Positions 34,551-45,670 of a stretch of DNA of 64,000 nt are shown here, piece after piece; the first letter of the stretch is position 1, and each line of letters begins with the position of its first letter. Position numbers and translations under genes: made by a program. Source of the stretch: Cryptomeria japonica (Eukaryota > Streptophyta > Pinopsida > Cupressales > Cupressaceae); the NCBI RefSeq assembly GCF_030272615.1, contig NC_081413.1, forward strand, positions 607,700,209 through 607,764,208, given 5' to 3'. A model generated the notes under the pieces. It was not told the DNA's origin. It searched no databases and saw only the letters and a list, made by a program, of their open reading frames with translations.

Positions 34551-36123
34551 CTACTTCTGAGGTATTGTGTCTATTAGATTAGAGATTTCTTGTTCTTCTT
34601 GTACCTCAATGATAACTGGAGGAGATGGATTAGGCAGAGTTGTCCCAGATTGGAGGTTAATATCACTTATAGACAGAGAATAGGTTGGGTATTGATTAGG
34701 GTCAGCTGAATAAACTTGTTGTTGTTGCTGAGATTTAATATTAGGATTTGGCATTAGCTGAGTGGGCAACTACGTTGGTTTAGGTGGGACAACAGTGACT
34801 GTAGGGGGAGGCATCATTACAGGCAGTTGTGGCTGTTGAGTAGGCTGTTGACAACCAGAAGATTGGGTAGTCCATGGCTGACTCCCCCTCCATTGAGAAG
34901 TAGGTTGCCAATTCCCTTGAAAATGGTTTCCTTGGCCCTCAGGTGGATACCAATTCCCCTATGGTATTTGATATTCAAAATTCTACCCTTGGTCTTCAGA
35001 ACCATACCAATTCAGATAATTACCAAAATTTTGAGCATATGGTGATTTCCATTGATTATTTGGTAAAACCAGAAAAAGAAAGTGGATCTGGAGGCATGCC
35101 TTGTCTTTGGAAATTTGGCCTTCTTTGAGAAACGTAGAAAACTTGCTCATCCTCACCTTGTATTGGCTTGAAGTCAGGAACCTCAAGATTTGTAACCATT
35201 TTACATATATAGTCCTTTTTTCGTTGTCTACAATGTGGGCAAAATTTGGCAAGAAATGCATCAGCTTCTTCATGCTTCTTCATAGCTGAGAGTGTATCCA
35301 ACTGAGTAGCCATATTGTTTATGGTGTCTTCCTTAAAGTCCTTCAACAAATGGCTAAGTTCCATTCTAGAAACTCCAGTACCAGATGCTGATGAAGGCAC
35401 TCCTGGCTTGAAACACATGTTCTTTTTAGAAGTAGATCTAGAATACTTCTTACAAATTTGTCCTATTTCATTCCATGTGGACTGGGTAATGTCACCTCCT
35501 CCCATAAGATCCAAAGAATCTGTGCATTCATCACTGATTCCCCTCAAAGTTATCAACTTGAGGGAATCTTCATTTAGAGTACTATGCTTGGAATTTTTGA
35601 CACTAAACATAAACCTTTCCAGATAATCTTCAAGACTCTCATCTTCTTTCTATGTCATTTTAAAGATATCATCCCCATGACGATCAGTGCCTCTACAATA
35701 ATCTTTATACTTGGTAAGAAACAATCGTTTCATCTCATGCCATGTATTGATTGTGCTACTACCCAAGCTCATAAACCATCTTAAAGATGATTCCTTCAAA
35801 GTGGCAGGAAATATTTTGAGTCTATGGGCATCTGTAGTATAATCAAAACTCCTACAGAGAACATCAAACTCAAACAGAAATGTGTTTGGATCCTCTGTCA
35901 CTAATCCATAGAATTTAGGGAGGGAAGAAGCTAGAATGTTCTGATTAGATATGGGGAACTCAAATGTTGGGTCCAAAGGTGGTGGTGGTGGATTATTTCC
36001 ACTAGGAGGTGGGTTTCCTTGCATTGGACTTGTGGGGGGAGTTACTATATGAAATTCTTCTTCTGGGGGTCCAAATAGGAATTGAAGATTGCCTACTGGA
36101 AATTCAAATTCAGGGTGGTTCAA
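34551..36123 (-). pseudogene. gag: Gypsy-2 gag
   Basis: Starts at ATG 36123 (MNHPEFEFPVGNLQF). Residues 30-55 are Pro-rich. A retrotransposon Gag capsid domain spans about residues 70-230 (DPNTFLFEFDVLC, SSLRWFMSL, FLTKYKDYC). A single Cys-rich knuckle-like motif FCPHCRQRKKDYIC is near 35230. The C-terminal tail is Gln/Pro-rich (34560-35000), reached through a frameshift near 35030. One stop is at about 35650. It forms the particle shell in intact relatives. Confidence 0.85.
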
Positions 36124-36323
36124 ATTCTCTGGGGTTTGATAAAGTTCAACAAAAGATTTATATCAGCATGATTAGGATGACTGTGCAGGAATCTACCTAG
36201 AACATCTCTTCTTTGCCTATGCATGTAGATTCATGAAATTATTTCAAACAATTAGGAATGCCAGAAAAATAATTAACTGAAAACTGAAAAGACAATAACC
36301 ATAACAGCTTCTTAGTTTGACAC

Positions 36324-36347
36324 CATCCTCGACAATGGTGCCAAAAA
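36324..36347 (-). other. Gypsy-2 primer-binding site
   Basis: On the minus strand TTTTTGGCACCATTGTCGAG follows the 5' LTR directly. It resembles the Athila/Tat-type site TTTGGCGCCGTTGCCGGGGA; most differences are C/G to T/A transitions. Confidence 0.75.
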
Positions 36348-37586
36348 TGTTCAACCCAACAATAAGAATAATAACTCTAGTTGAAGTCTCAACCCGAAGT
36401 TTGGACATTCACTTGGTAAAGCCACTATTTTTATAGCTAGTGTTCATTTGATTGTCAACCCAGGGACGTAATACTTGAAATGGGTCTGCACTATATATGC
36501 ACTAAGTTCTTGCAATAGCTACTCCGCATTACTGTAGCAACTAACATTATGCTGAAAAGATAAGCAAGAATTGAAACTATCGAAAGACTACAGGAAAACT
36601 TCTGCATTAACATAAATTCATTCAAGCAATACTGGCTAAGTTCAATGCTGCTCTGTTTTAGTTTGGCTGCAGGAACAGTCAGTGGATCTTTTTCCAGTGG
36701 CTGCATGAATAGTCAATGTAAGAACGTCTCCTGCAGCTAAGGAAAGAAAACTAATCTTAACAAATGCACAGGAATGCTCACCAAGTGGTCCCCCTTGGGT
36801 GAGTGATTGCAGGCTTCCCAAAAACAATTCTAAGTGCTCAAAATAACATATTTTTTATTCATCATTCTTTGGAAGTCATTACATGATTCAACATGAAAAG
36901 AAACTCAAAAACACTTGTGAAAATCCTCTGGTCTACTTTCTCCCTTTTTCTATCTAACCTCTGAGAAGAGATGAAGAGCTTATTTTAAAAGAAATCATCT
37001 ACTTTAGACAAAACAAATCATGCCGAAGAGAAGAGGTGGATAACTAATCGAGAAAGGAGATAGCTGGAGTTAAGCTACTGAAAATGCAGATCTAAACCGA
37101 ACCACAGTCATAACATACTGTGGCGGTATTTACAACACCAATGTCCACTTGAGTCAGACATCAATAGTATCATGTGATTGCTTCTCCTATGTCATTCCTT
37201 ACGCTTTTCAATATTTTTGTTGTTCGATCTTTCAATCATCTTCTAGAATATCTCTTCTTGCAACTGGCGTGATAGGCCAGCTTCTACCACAACATCATTT
37301 ATTCCCTGCACTTTAAAAGAAATAACATACATACGTATTTTATTTAATCGGGACATCTATTAATTTCACACATGATATTGCCCTAAACAATCCGCATGGC
37401 AACATGAATGAATCACATGGCTGCAGGAATAAAGTGGCAAAGACAAAACATATTTTAATAGGTTCAGGCTAACATATGAAATATATATAGTAAACTTCCA
37501 ATACATCATTACTACTATGTAAATCAAAATATGACAAAAGCTCAAGAGTTCTAAGGATAAAAATATGCCAATGTCTCAACTCATCA
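36348..37586 (-). repeat. Gypsy-2 5' LTR
   Basis: 1239 bases; matches 26821-27909 apart from a block of about 188 bases at 37164-37351 present only here. Flanked by PBS on one side and the TSD GTTTG on the other. A solo relative is at 53806-55039. Confidence 0.9.
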
Positions 37587-37591
37587 GTTTG

Positions 37592-38195
37592 CATGGTTGC
37601 AAGATTCCAAGGTGCTCATAAATAGTCTCACTTAAATGCGGTTAGGAGAATATTCAGGTACCTGCAAGGAACAATCAGTTATGGCTCATGGTATCCAAAG
37701 AAAGGAGACTTCAGTTTGCAGGCTTATACTGATGCAGATTGGGCAGGATGTATTGATGACCAAAAGAGTACAAGTGGAGCCACATTCTACTTAGGAGACC
37801 GATTAGTATCATGGCACAACAAGAAGAAAGGTTCAACGTCATTATCTACTGCTGAGGCCGAGTATATAGTAGTTTCTACAAGTTGTTCACAGGTATTGTG
37901 GATGAAGCAGACACTAAAGGACATATAGGTGAAGATATCGAAACCTATTCCCATCTGGTGTGATAACTTAGGTGCAATCAACATCTCCAAGAATCCAGTA
38001 ATGCACTCAAGAACAAAACACATTGCAATCAAGTATCACTTATTGAGGGAGAATGTAGCAGACAAGGAGATCATAGTAGAGTATGTTCCAAGCGGTGAGC
38101 AGATTGCTAACATATTTACCAAGACAATTTCTTTGGGTACATTTGAGTACTTGAGACAAAAGTTGGGAGTTGTCCCACCGTCATGCAATGCTTAA
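37592..38195 (+). pseudogene. Outer Copia RT end and RNase H
   Basis: Continues the RT frame broken at 26820. MVARFQ- and RRIFRYLQG-type residues come first, then the Copia RNase H: YTDADWAGCIDDQKSTSG (first Asp near 37725), TAEAEYI (Glu), WCDNLGAINIS (Asp) and RTKHIAIKYHLLRE with the terminal catalytic region. Ends at TAA 38193 with one stop at 37926. Key acids are kept. Confidence 0.92.
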
Positions 38196-38480
38196 ATGTC
38201 TAGGGAGATGTATGGTTCAGGGGGAGTCAACAATTATTAGTATCTTATGACTCTTGAATCATGAAGCATCGACACAAGGGGAGAATATGTCCTACTGGTT
38301 GAAGGCATGAGTTGTGATTCAACTTGTCCAACTTCTGACTCCATAACTGCTAAAGGGAGAGAATAAGGTTGAATTCTAGTAATATGATTGGTGTCAGACT
38401 AAGGTTCCCTTGGCCAGTGTTGTCAAAGGGGGAGAGAAACCGGTACAGATAGTGTTGACATCAATGCCAAAGGGGGAGAT
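38196..38480 (+). other. Outer Copia 3' untranslated region and polypurine tract
   Basis: Non-coding. Includes a GGTTCAGGGGGAGTC run at 38215-38229 and the main PPT AAAGGGGGAGAT at 38469-38480, just before the 3' LTR. The CATCAATGCC box preceding the PPT is shared with the nested pol-less element. Confidence 0.8.
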
Positions 38481-40239
38481 TGTTGGTATTGAGTTGTCAT
38501 TGACGTCAAGCGGTATTGCAGGTTATCGATAGAGTGTGTCAACTGGTATGAAGAAGATTGAACCGACATAAAGAAGATGGGAATGGTGGAAGGGAAGTAT
38601 GTTATGAGTTGATAGATGATATCACTAGTATGAGGTGAGATGCAAGAGTGTGTTGGCACGCTTGAGTGATAACTGCTAAGTCATAAACCAGTATGAAGGC
38701 TGGCTATTTGTTTGTGATGGAGAGGCGGAATGTTATATGAATCACAACAACACCTGGTGAGAAGAACAAAAAGAATGGCATGAAGACATACTAGAAAGCA
38801 AGATGAATTGTCAAGAGGATGTGTTATCAGTAAGAGTGATTGTTTAGTGTGTTGGACATATCGGTAAGGATTTTTACCGGTAGAAGGACTTGTCGGATGT
38901 TCTAGTTTGAACCGACCCTATGTCGGTGAGTTGAATGTATGCTGATGTGTGCCCTAGGGAGCTGAGGTAGAAAACATGTAGAGGTTGGTGAAATGTTCAT
39001 CGACATGGTTGTCTATGTAGTAGGTGGTCATTAAATAATAAAACTGCAAATCATGGGTTGATAACAGACTGGTGCAGCTTGAGGAAGAATGGACGACAGA
39101 GAATGATCAGACAGTTGAGGGGTTGTGATCGAAGCATGAAATGCAATTGCAGATTGACCTCGAGAAACAAACAACTGGATCATAAATGTGTCAATAGATT
39201 TCAAGGCCAGAAAATAGGGTTAGGTTTTCTATTTTTGGCAAACATGCTTTGGACAAATGAAAAACGTGTGATGATTTATCCCTTCAAAGAAGGTGAGCGA
39301 TCCAAGGCAGATCAGATGAGATTGGATACAAATTTGATCAAAGGAGGGAAACCCTAACCATCCTAAGTTTAAATTAGTTTTTGGTGGGAAGCCTCAATTT
39401 TAAAGATGTCGACCTGAGATTGATATGTGATAATGTTGGAGAATGAAAGTGTGTGGGCAAAGTCTGTTTGAGTGAAAAATAAGAAATATCTGAAGTGTTT
39501 GTGTACTGGTGAGAAGGAACAAGAAAAATAGTGTAAAGGACAAACTGATAGAGTAAGTGAAGAACACAGAGGTGTCAAAACCGACAAAGGCAGAACTTGG
39601 AAAAGTGTGGTCAAGTGTGAATTGAATCCAACAGTTAGAGGGAGAGAAGTTTTAATAGAGTAAGAATCTGCAAAAATGCATTGTTGCAGGGTGTGTGGAG
39701 TTTTCACAGACCGGTAAGATTGAAACCAGTAGTGCAGAGTATTGAAGGGTTGAAAAACTTCATTTGCAACAGGGAATTTATTTGTGTATTTGAATCTTCA
39801 TATTGTCTTCACTAAGCAGGTGCTTAGTGCAGGGTTTGTAGCTCCTTTAGGTTGTAGCCAAAAAATTGATCAGGGGTTGGTGCTACTTTAAGTCAGTGCT
39901 CATAAATCAGGGGTTGGTGCTCCTTGGGTTGGTGCCCTAAAATTGTAATAAGATCATTTTCATTGTGAGGCTGGATTGGAGCAGAAGATCTTTTGCAACT
40001 ATTCTCACCGAGGTTTTTCCCACATTGGGTTTTCCTCATATATCTGGTGTTATGTGATGCATTCTTGTGTATGTGTTATATTGATTTTATAACAAATCCT
40101 TTCACACACTTAGTTTGGATTGTTTGGTTTACCGGTCAACACTTTTTTTGTTTTATATTGTATCGGTATATCCCTGATTAGGAAAGAAGTGTTTAAATCA
40201 CCGATTCACCCCCTTCTCAGTGATCCATTGTGTCTAACA
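38481..40239 (+). repeat. Outer Copia 3' LTR
   Basis: Starts TGTTGGTATTGAGTTG right after the PPT and ends GTGTCTAACA after a CACCCCCTTCTCAG tract, about 1759 bases. Repeated CAGGGGTTGGTGCT units occur at about 39830-39940. The partner LTR is outside the window, so the right end is set by the TG...CA rule and the C-rich tract. Small open frames inside (e.g. 39058-39357) are not genes. Confidence 0.8.
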
Positions 40240-40241
40240 TG

Positions 40242-41390
40242 TTGGAGCTTCAAGAAAATATTGTGGAGTATTCTAAGGATAAAATATTCATGAAATAATA
40301 CTTAGCTTTCATTTCAAACATTAGAGGCTAACAGGGTGTTAAAATTATTGTATTGCATAATTTCACGGTTTGAAGGGTTGAAGGGGTCCATTGGTATGTT
40401 AGAGGGAACTTGTAAAGAAGAATCAATAATTTATTTTTATCAATTTTTATGCCTAGATAAGTGTTCATAAACAAGTGACTTTTGGCATTTCATTTTTGTC
40501 TTATTCTTTCAATTCAAGTGCTTAAAATTGATAGAAAAGATAGTGATTTTTCAAAAAATAATTAATGACTCTTCAATTATCAAAGAAGCATGAATTGGTT
40601 TAGTATTTTATTCATTTTACAAAGGCATATATAGAATAAATGAATTTGATATGGTGTATCAATATTAACAACACATTTTGGAAGCAAAACTATGTTTGTA
40701 TTTCATTCTTTTTTAAGGAATTTCAAGGGTCAAGCTTTGGGAAATGAAATAACAAATTTGGATGCCTCTTTTTGGTGTCTCACAACATAAGAGTAGAGAA
40801 AATCAACTTGTGAAGAGAAGAGGAAAAGAAGAAGAGAAAAAGAAATTTGCAGGTGCATTGTAGGTGTTCAAGACAACCATGAGAGCTGCAAGATGAAGGG
40901 TAAATTCATATTTTAAAATATGAGTGAAGACAAGAAGATGTGAAGACATAAGAATTTGAAAATATGAAGACATGAAGTGCCTAGAAACTTTCAAAAATTA
41001 ATGAATTTTGTCTCTTCTTGAAATCTTCCATATATGTAGTTGTTCTTGAGAAAATTTGAAATAAATATATGTTTCAAAATTTGTTACAACATTTTTATTA
41101 ATGTGGGTAGGATGATATGTAGAGGCTATACAATTAAGTAGTTTGATAAGACCCCTCAATCTTGTTTGCATCGTTTGGTATTAGAACATCTTGTGGAGTG
41201 TTCTAAGGATAACTTATTGATTTTACAATACTTAGCTTCCATTTAAAAAATTAGAGGCAAAGAAAGTGTTAAAAATTATTGTACTACATAATTTCAAAGT
41301 TTGAAGGGTTAAAGGGGTCTATTGGCATGTTAGAGAGAACTTGTAAATAGGAATTAATATTTTTTTCACAAATTTTACGGCTATATTGTT
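40242..41390 (+). repeat. Direct repeat pair, about 930 bases apart, of Copia-like 5' internal sequence
   Basis: 40242-40456 and 41174-41387 align over about 210 bases (both contain TTGTGGAGT.TTCTAAGGATAA and CTTAGCTTCCATTT-like stretches). The second copy begins TTTGGTATTAGAACATC, close to a Copia PBS; the first has lost part of it. The sequence between (40457-41173) ends like an LTR and may be one. No coding domain seen. Confidence 0.55.
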
Positions 41391-42477
41391 ACAAATATGT
41401 GCAACTTGGTGTTGTCGTTGATGTCAACTTAGTATGTGTTACCATTGATGTCAATGGTGAAGTGGAAGAAGCTGATAAATGATATGTGTGGTAAGACATT
41501 TTACAGAGATGATTTGATTCAGCTCTTGATATGACCGACATGATTGAAGATAGTTCAGAAGGTCACCAATTGCATCCATGACAACATATCAATTTGGAAT
41601 TATGGTGAGTATATGGTAACACATTGTTATATATAATTTATGACTTAGTTATGGGATGCAGTTGAATTTTTTCATGGATACATGTTTAAGGAGTCAATGG
41701 ATGAATATTTGAGTTAGATTCATACTTGCTTTATTAAGGAAATTTGTCTAAGGCATGTTCATAGTGTAACTTTTCTATGTTTGGGAGTTGGTTTTTTGGT
41801 TTGCATCTTTCTACATTGCATATTTTGGTCATGTGGTTCTAGTGTTAAGTTTGGTAGAGTGTAAGATGTCTAATTCATGAACTTCAAGTCATATACATGT
41901 GTACAAAAAAAGTTATAAGTGTCTACTCTCTAGACTAGAGTCTAATAGAGTGGTTAGTCTTAGTTGACTTAGTAGAATGCTCCACATTCTTCCATGATGA
42001 TTGGTATTCTTGTGTGGATTTGGGAACATGATTGGGAAGGGATAATGATTTAGTGATATGAGTTTTAGGTGAATTGGTGCTCTACAATGCTATATCTTAT
42101 GTATTGAAGTGTCACAAACTATTCGAGTTGCTCTGTTTCTACTTGTTCAGTGGGTTTATTCTTTGCACAAACATATAATGATTGATTTCTTTAGAAGATA
42201 ATTTCAATGTTGTTTTAGATAGTCTTAATTTCTTTCTTCTTGGTTTGCATGATGATTTTGGCTTCTCCCTAGTGGTGTAAAGGCATACAACTAACAATTT
42301 TGACAGTGGTACTGATATTTGGGCCAACAGGTTGAGTTCCTTTGATTGAGATGATCCTAAACCATTCTAATTGCTTTGAAGGAAGTGTTCAAATGTTTTT
42401 GAGGTTCAACTATACCTTGGGTTGATCCACAACCATCTGTCTCAACCATACTCCAAATTGGAAGCCTAGTCATTGGC
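41391..42477. other. No gene recognised
   Basis: AT-rich, with phrases such as TTGATGTCAACTT reminiscent of Copia LTR starts near 41420, but no boundary or coding domain could be fixed. Likely decayed LTR DNA. Confidence 0.3.
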
Positions 42478-42600
42478 TTTACCCCATCAAGAAGTTTCTT
42501 GACAGATTCATAGAATTTAAGGTTAGACATGTCTATCGAGAAGGTAATGACATGACTGAAAAAATGACAAAAGAGGCAGTTGATAAGATGTTGAGTTGAG
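42478..42600 (+). pseudogene. Possible RNase H C-terminal scrap of a LINE
   Basis: Reads FLDRFIEFKVRHVYREGN followed by Asp/Met, close to the (V)RHV.REGN.xAD.(L/M)A motif at the end of RNase H domains in plant L1-type LINEs. Only about 40 codons are recognisable and upstream RT was not found. Low confidence. Confidence 0.3.
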
Positions 42601-43432
42601 TTAAGGTGGTGATAGGAAGGCAAATTAAATTAGAGCATGAAAATAAGCCAATACATAGCCACTCGTGCATACTTGTATTAGACCTACCACCTAATATGAG
42701 ATGACATGTGATCTCAATTTGAATCCTTTGGTGATGAAAGAATGATGACAAAAGATCATCCCCCACACAACAAATAGCACATGGTTGGTAGGACCTAGAA
42801 AGATTACTATAATCATAAGATGAAGAGAGTGCTATTGTCGTATTGACACATGACACAGAGAGAAAACAAGGGTGTAAGGTGGAGAGATACATGGTATGCA
42901 TGTAAATAAAGGAAATATTAAGGAGGGGTTTTTGTGACAATTGCATTGTTCCACATATTTATGGAAAGTATACAAAAGAGGGTAAAAATCTGTGGACCAA
43001 TGCAAATGAAATCCTACAAAGCAAGATGCAGATTTGGAATGATGGGCTTGGCGACATAACATTTATTACGTTGCTTAGAGGTTCATCATGGTGACATTAG
43101 CTGAGTGATAATATATATGAGAGGGAGGTGGTGGGTGACTCATTCTTTTCTTGCATATCTTTAGTAGTTTGATGTAGTGTGAGCGATGGACACACCTATC
43201 TTGCTCAAATCAACAAAATGATAGATGTCTTTTTTGGGGCATGCAACAAACAAAAGAATGGTAGCCATACTTTCTTCTAGCCACATTCTGGTGATGCATG
43301 TTGTTAAAACTATGTGGGGAGAGAATTTTTAGATGCCTACCATTGATACAGGGTTAATACTAATGTCACAACAATATTCTTGGCATCACTACTACTGTAC
43401 ATGGGGGTGACCAAGGCCAAGGCCAAGAAATT

Positions 43433-43860
43433 GTGTCAAATGTTGTTCAAGCATGCGTTTCTAGGAAAATTGATGTCATTTTAGATAATGTGAATGGGAA
43501 CCTTCTCATTCCACTACCCCAAAATTTTGACATGTCAAAGGGATGTGGTGGGGAGGTGAGGAAATTCCCCATTTTTTGCACCTTGGAACCTGAGATGTTG
43601 GAAACACAATTGGAGGAGATGGAGTAGAGCATTGCTTTCCTACTTCATTTGGCTAAGATTATTTTGGGTCCAGATGATGAATGGGTCAAGAATACATGGA
43701 AGCATAATGACTTTTGATGGAAGAAGGGAGTGAGGACAATGAAGATTAGGGGTTGGGTCATGAAGAAGAATGGGTGGAGAATGACAACTGAGACATTGGA
43801 GAAATGGAAAAGAGTACTGCCCATGACACATGTGGTAGTGAGTGCCTAGTGGTGGTCAGA
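43433..43860 (+). pseudogene. Degraded unknown ORF, possibly LINE-derived
   Basis: A frame with three or four stops reads MSNVVQACVSRKIDVILD..., then FPIFCTLEPEMLETQLEEME, AFLLHLAKIILGPDDEW and VLPMTHVVVSA. The residue composition looks like real protein, but I do not recognise the family. It precedes AT-rich DNA ending in a run of seven or eight A at 44247-44254, which could be a retroposon tail. Confidence 0.3.
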
Positions 43861-44376
43861 GCTCTCAGGACAGAGGAAATGAGAGTAGAAGAAGACTAAC
43901 CCTGGGCTAGGGTTTCCATCTACTAGATTTCTTTAATAAAAATATGGTAATTTTTGTATATGTTAGTTGATAATTTTGCCATTTTCTATAGGGTGATAGA
44001 TTTAGATATTCTTGGATATTAGCCCCAATTTTCTAATATGGAGGATAAGGTAGGAATATGGGATGTCTACAACTAGGGGTCAGGATAGAAGATAGGTCTT
44101 GGAATGTATATTTTTTTTATGTGGTATAGGAGGGATTAATATAGTGCAACAATGGATACATGACAGATGATGTTATTATCGCAACTATAATATCTTTTTT
44201 GGTGATCAATATAATGGGTGTTGCCCCTTGGTAGCTATTAGCTTATAAAAAAAATATGACTTGAATATTCCCATTCATTATTAGAGCAATATGATTGTTA
44301 ATTTTTTTGTTTAAATGTTTATAATATCATGTATGCAATGGGCTAAGTACTATTATGATTACTAAGTTGAATGCAG
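43861..44376. other. AT-rich segment with short A run
   Basis: No gene. Contains GACTAACCCTGGGCTAGGGTTTCC and, at 44247-44254, a short A run after TTAGCTTATAAA; it may be the 3' end of a LINE-like insertion. No target duplication could be confirmed. Confidence 0.25.
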
Positions 44377-44517
44377 GATCCCCCTTGCCCTCTATGATAG
44401 AGAGGGAGAGTATCACTGAAGAGAGGATTATAGACTTCGTGAATGGACAAGTAATGCCATTTGAGTTCCATCGTACACCACCACATAGGTTTCATGTCAC
44501 AAATGGTATGCAATCGG
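44377..44517 (+). pseudogene. Exon-like fragment, perhaps of an acyl-activating (4CL-like) enzyme
   Basis: 141 bases of open frame flanked by TTGAATGCAG on the left and a GT on the right, as an internal exon would be. The peptide ERESITEERIIDFVNGQV resembles the ITE..I..FV..QV segment near the C-terminus of 4-coumarate:CoA ligase-like enzymes, and RFHVTNGMQSG could be a degraded R.FV..IPKS.SG. The family call is weak. No neighbouring exons were found. If correct, it is a captured or decayed host gene fragment that kept its introns. Confidence 0.3.
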
Positions 44518-44654
44518 GTCTATCTTTTTTGTGTACCTTAAATCTCCTCAAGTGTAGTGTGGTCTTCAACCTATGCCAATCTAAGTTTGTCTAGGTCTAG
44601 TACTACGCTTGGGTTGAAAGTCAAATCCATATCTAAGTTGATTTTTCTATTTTT

Positions 44655-44790
44655 ATTCTAATGGATAAAATGTCATATGTAAATATATATGTAGATACAA
44701 ATATGTATACATATAGATATATAAATGTACATACATATAGATATATAAATGTACATACAAGTATTGATTTATATGTATGAATAGTAAGGA
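44655..44790. repeat. AT-rich simple repeat
   Basis: ATGTAYATA/ATATAGATATATAAATGTACAT units, with a 26-base tandem duplication at about 44708-44755. Non-coding. Confidence 0.7.
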
Positions 44791-44794
44791 AGTT

Positions 44795-45670
44795 AAGTAT
44801 TAGAATAACTTCCTACACTAACCTTGAGAGGATAGTAATGCAAAATCTTTTATAGATCCTTACAATAATTACAAAAACTTAACATAAATAAATATTAATA
44901 GCATCCATACCACAACATAGTGATTTACGTGGGGAAAACCCTTTTCGAAGAAAAACCCCACACTCCAAAACCCACCCAATATATTATTTAGAAATCAATA
45001 AAAAATTACAATATACTTCTAGAGAAATCTTTTCACGAGATTATCACCAACTAGAGATTTAGAGGTAATTCAATAGCTATATGACTTTTACACCCAACCT
45101 CCATCTCATGCACTCTATATATAGGATATACAATACATGAAACCGTCAAACAATATTACAAAACCATGGCTAAAACCACCCAATAAAGTGGCACCCATCT
45201 TATCTCCAATCCTAGATGACCTATGATGAGTCAAAACACACATCAACATGTGTACCTTCCTTTTACAATTCAATTGTGTTTGACACATTTTAATATTTCC
45301 TATTCAGGAGAACCAACTTTCAAAGGCCATAACTTGTGAACCAAGTGTTTGATTAACAAACTATTTGAAGCTCGGAAAGTTTACAACGTGCTCTATCAAG
45401 CTATAATGCTATGCCGGTTAAAGATACTTTTGGATCATTTTGAAGCCTCTAAAGCCCTCAAAATTGACTTTGAAACTTTCGTTCGCAACTTTCAAAAACA
45501 AAAAACATTAATATATTCAAATCTAAACATGGTCTTGAAACAAAAAATTACCGGCATGCTTATCTAGCCAATTCGAAGCTTTCAAATTTTTTTGGACCAA
45601 TTTGAACTCAAATGAAAACTTACTAAAAATAGTAACCTTATGTGTATGCAAGAATGAGACACCATTTTAT
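44795..45670 (-). repeat. Copia LTR, minus strand (approximate limits)
   Basis: The minus strand carries the phrases TTTGGAGTGTGGGGTTTTTC, CCCACGTAAATCACTATG and a TATATATAG motif near 45115, in the order found in plant Copia LTRs. Its end, CTCAAGGTTAGTGTAGGAAG, aligns with the end of the Copia-D LTR at 55110-55150. No PBS or internal region is attached, so it is a solo or truncated LTR. Open frames inside are incidental. Confidence 0.6.

Larger units (their letters stand above)
26821..37586 (-). mobile_element. Gypsy-2: Athila/Tat-like Ty3/Gypsy element, minus strand, with post-pol ORF3
   Basis: Complete element with TSD GTTTG at 26816-26820 and 37587-37591. LTRs are 26821-27909 and 36348-37586. 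Minus-strand order: LTR, PBS, gag (from 36123), PR, RT, RH, INT (to about 30840), a non-coding gap, ORF3 (30174-28024), PPT, LTR. The PBS TTTGGCACCATTGTCGAGGA resembles the TTTGGCGCCGTTGCCGGGGA site of Athila/Tat elements, and the protease has their DLGA form. Only about three frameshifts and a modest number of stops separate it from an intact state, so it is younger than its host Copia. Confidence 0.92.
16397..40239 (+). mobile_element. Outer Copia retrotransposon, split by two nested elements
   Basis: Pieces 16397-17090, 24603-26820 and 37592-40239 together give Gag zinc knuckles, PR, INT, RT, RNase H, PPT and 3' LTR, the Ty1/Copia order. All coding pieces are in one frame once each nested element plus one TSD copy is discounted: 7512 bases for the first, exactly divisible by 3, and 10771 for the second. 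The 5' LTR and first part of gag are missing because Copia-C was inserted there. Multiple in-frame stops show the element is dead, but no frameshift was seen in the pol segments examined. Confidence 0.9.

Noticed and set aside
39058-39357. 99-codon open frame in the outer Copia LTR
   Set aside because: Lies within the LTR, with no domain and no relative at the other LTRs in the window.
42533-43062. Minus-strand open frames of 76-137 codons with Cys/Ser/His-rich sequence
   Set aside because: No recognisable domain, overlapping frames, and the region has only weak LINE-like remains.
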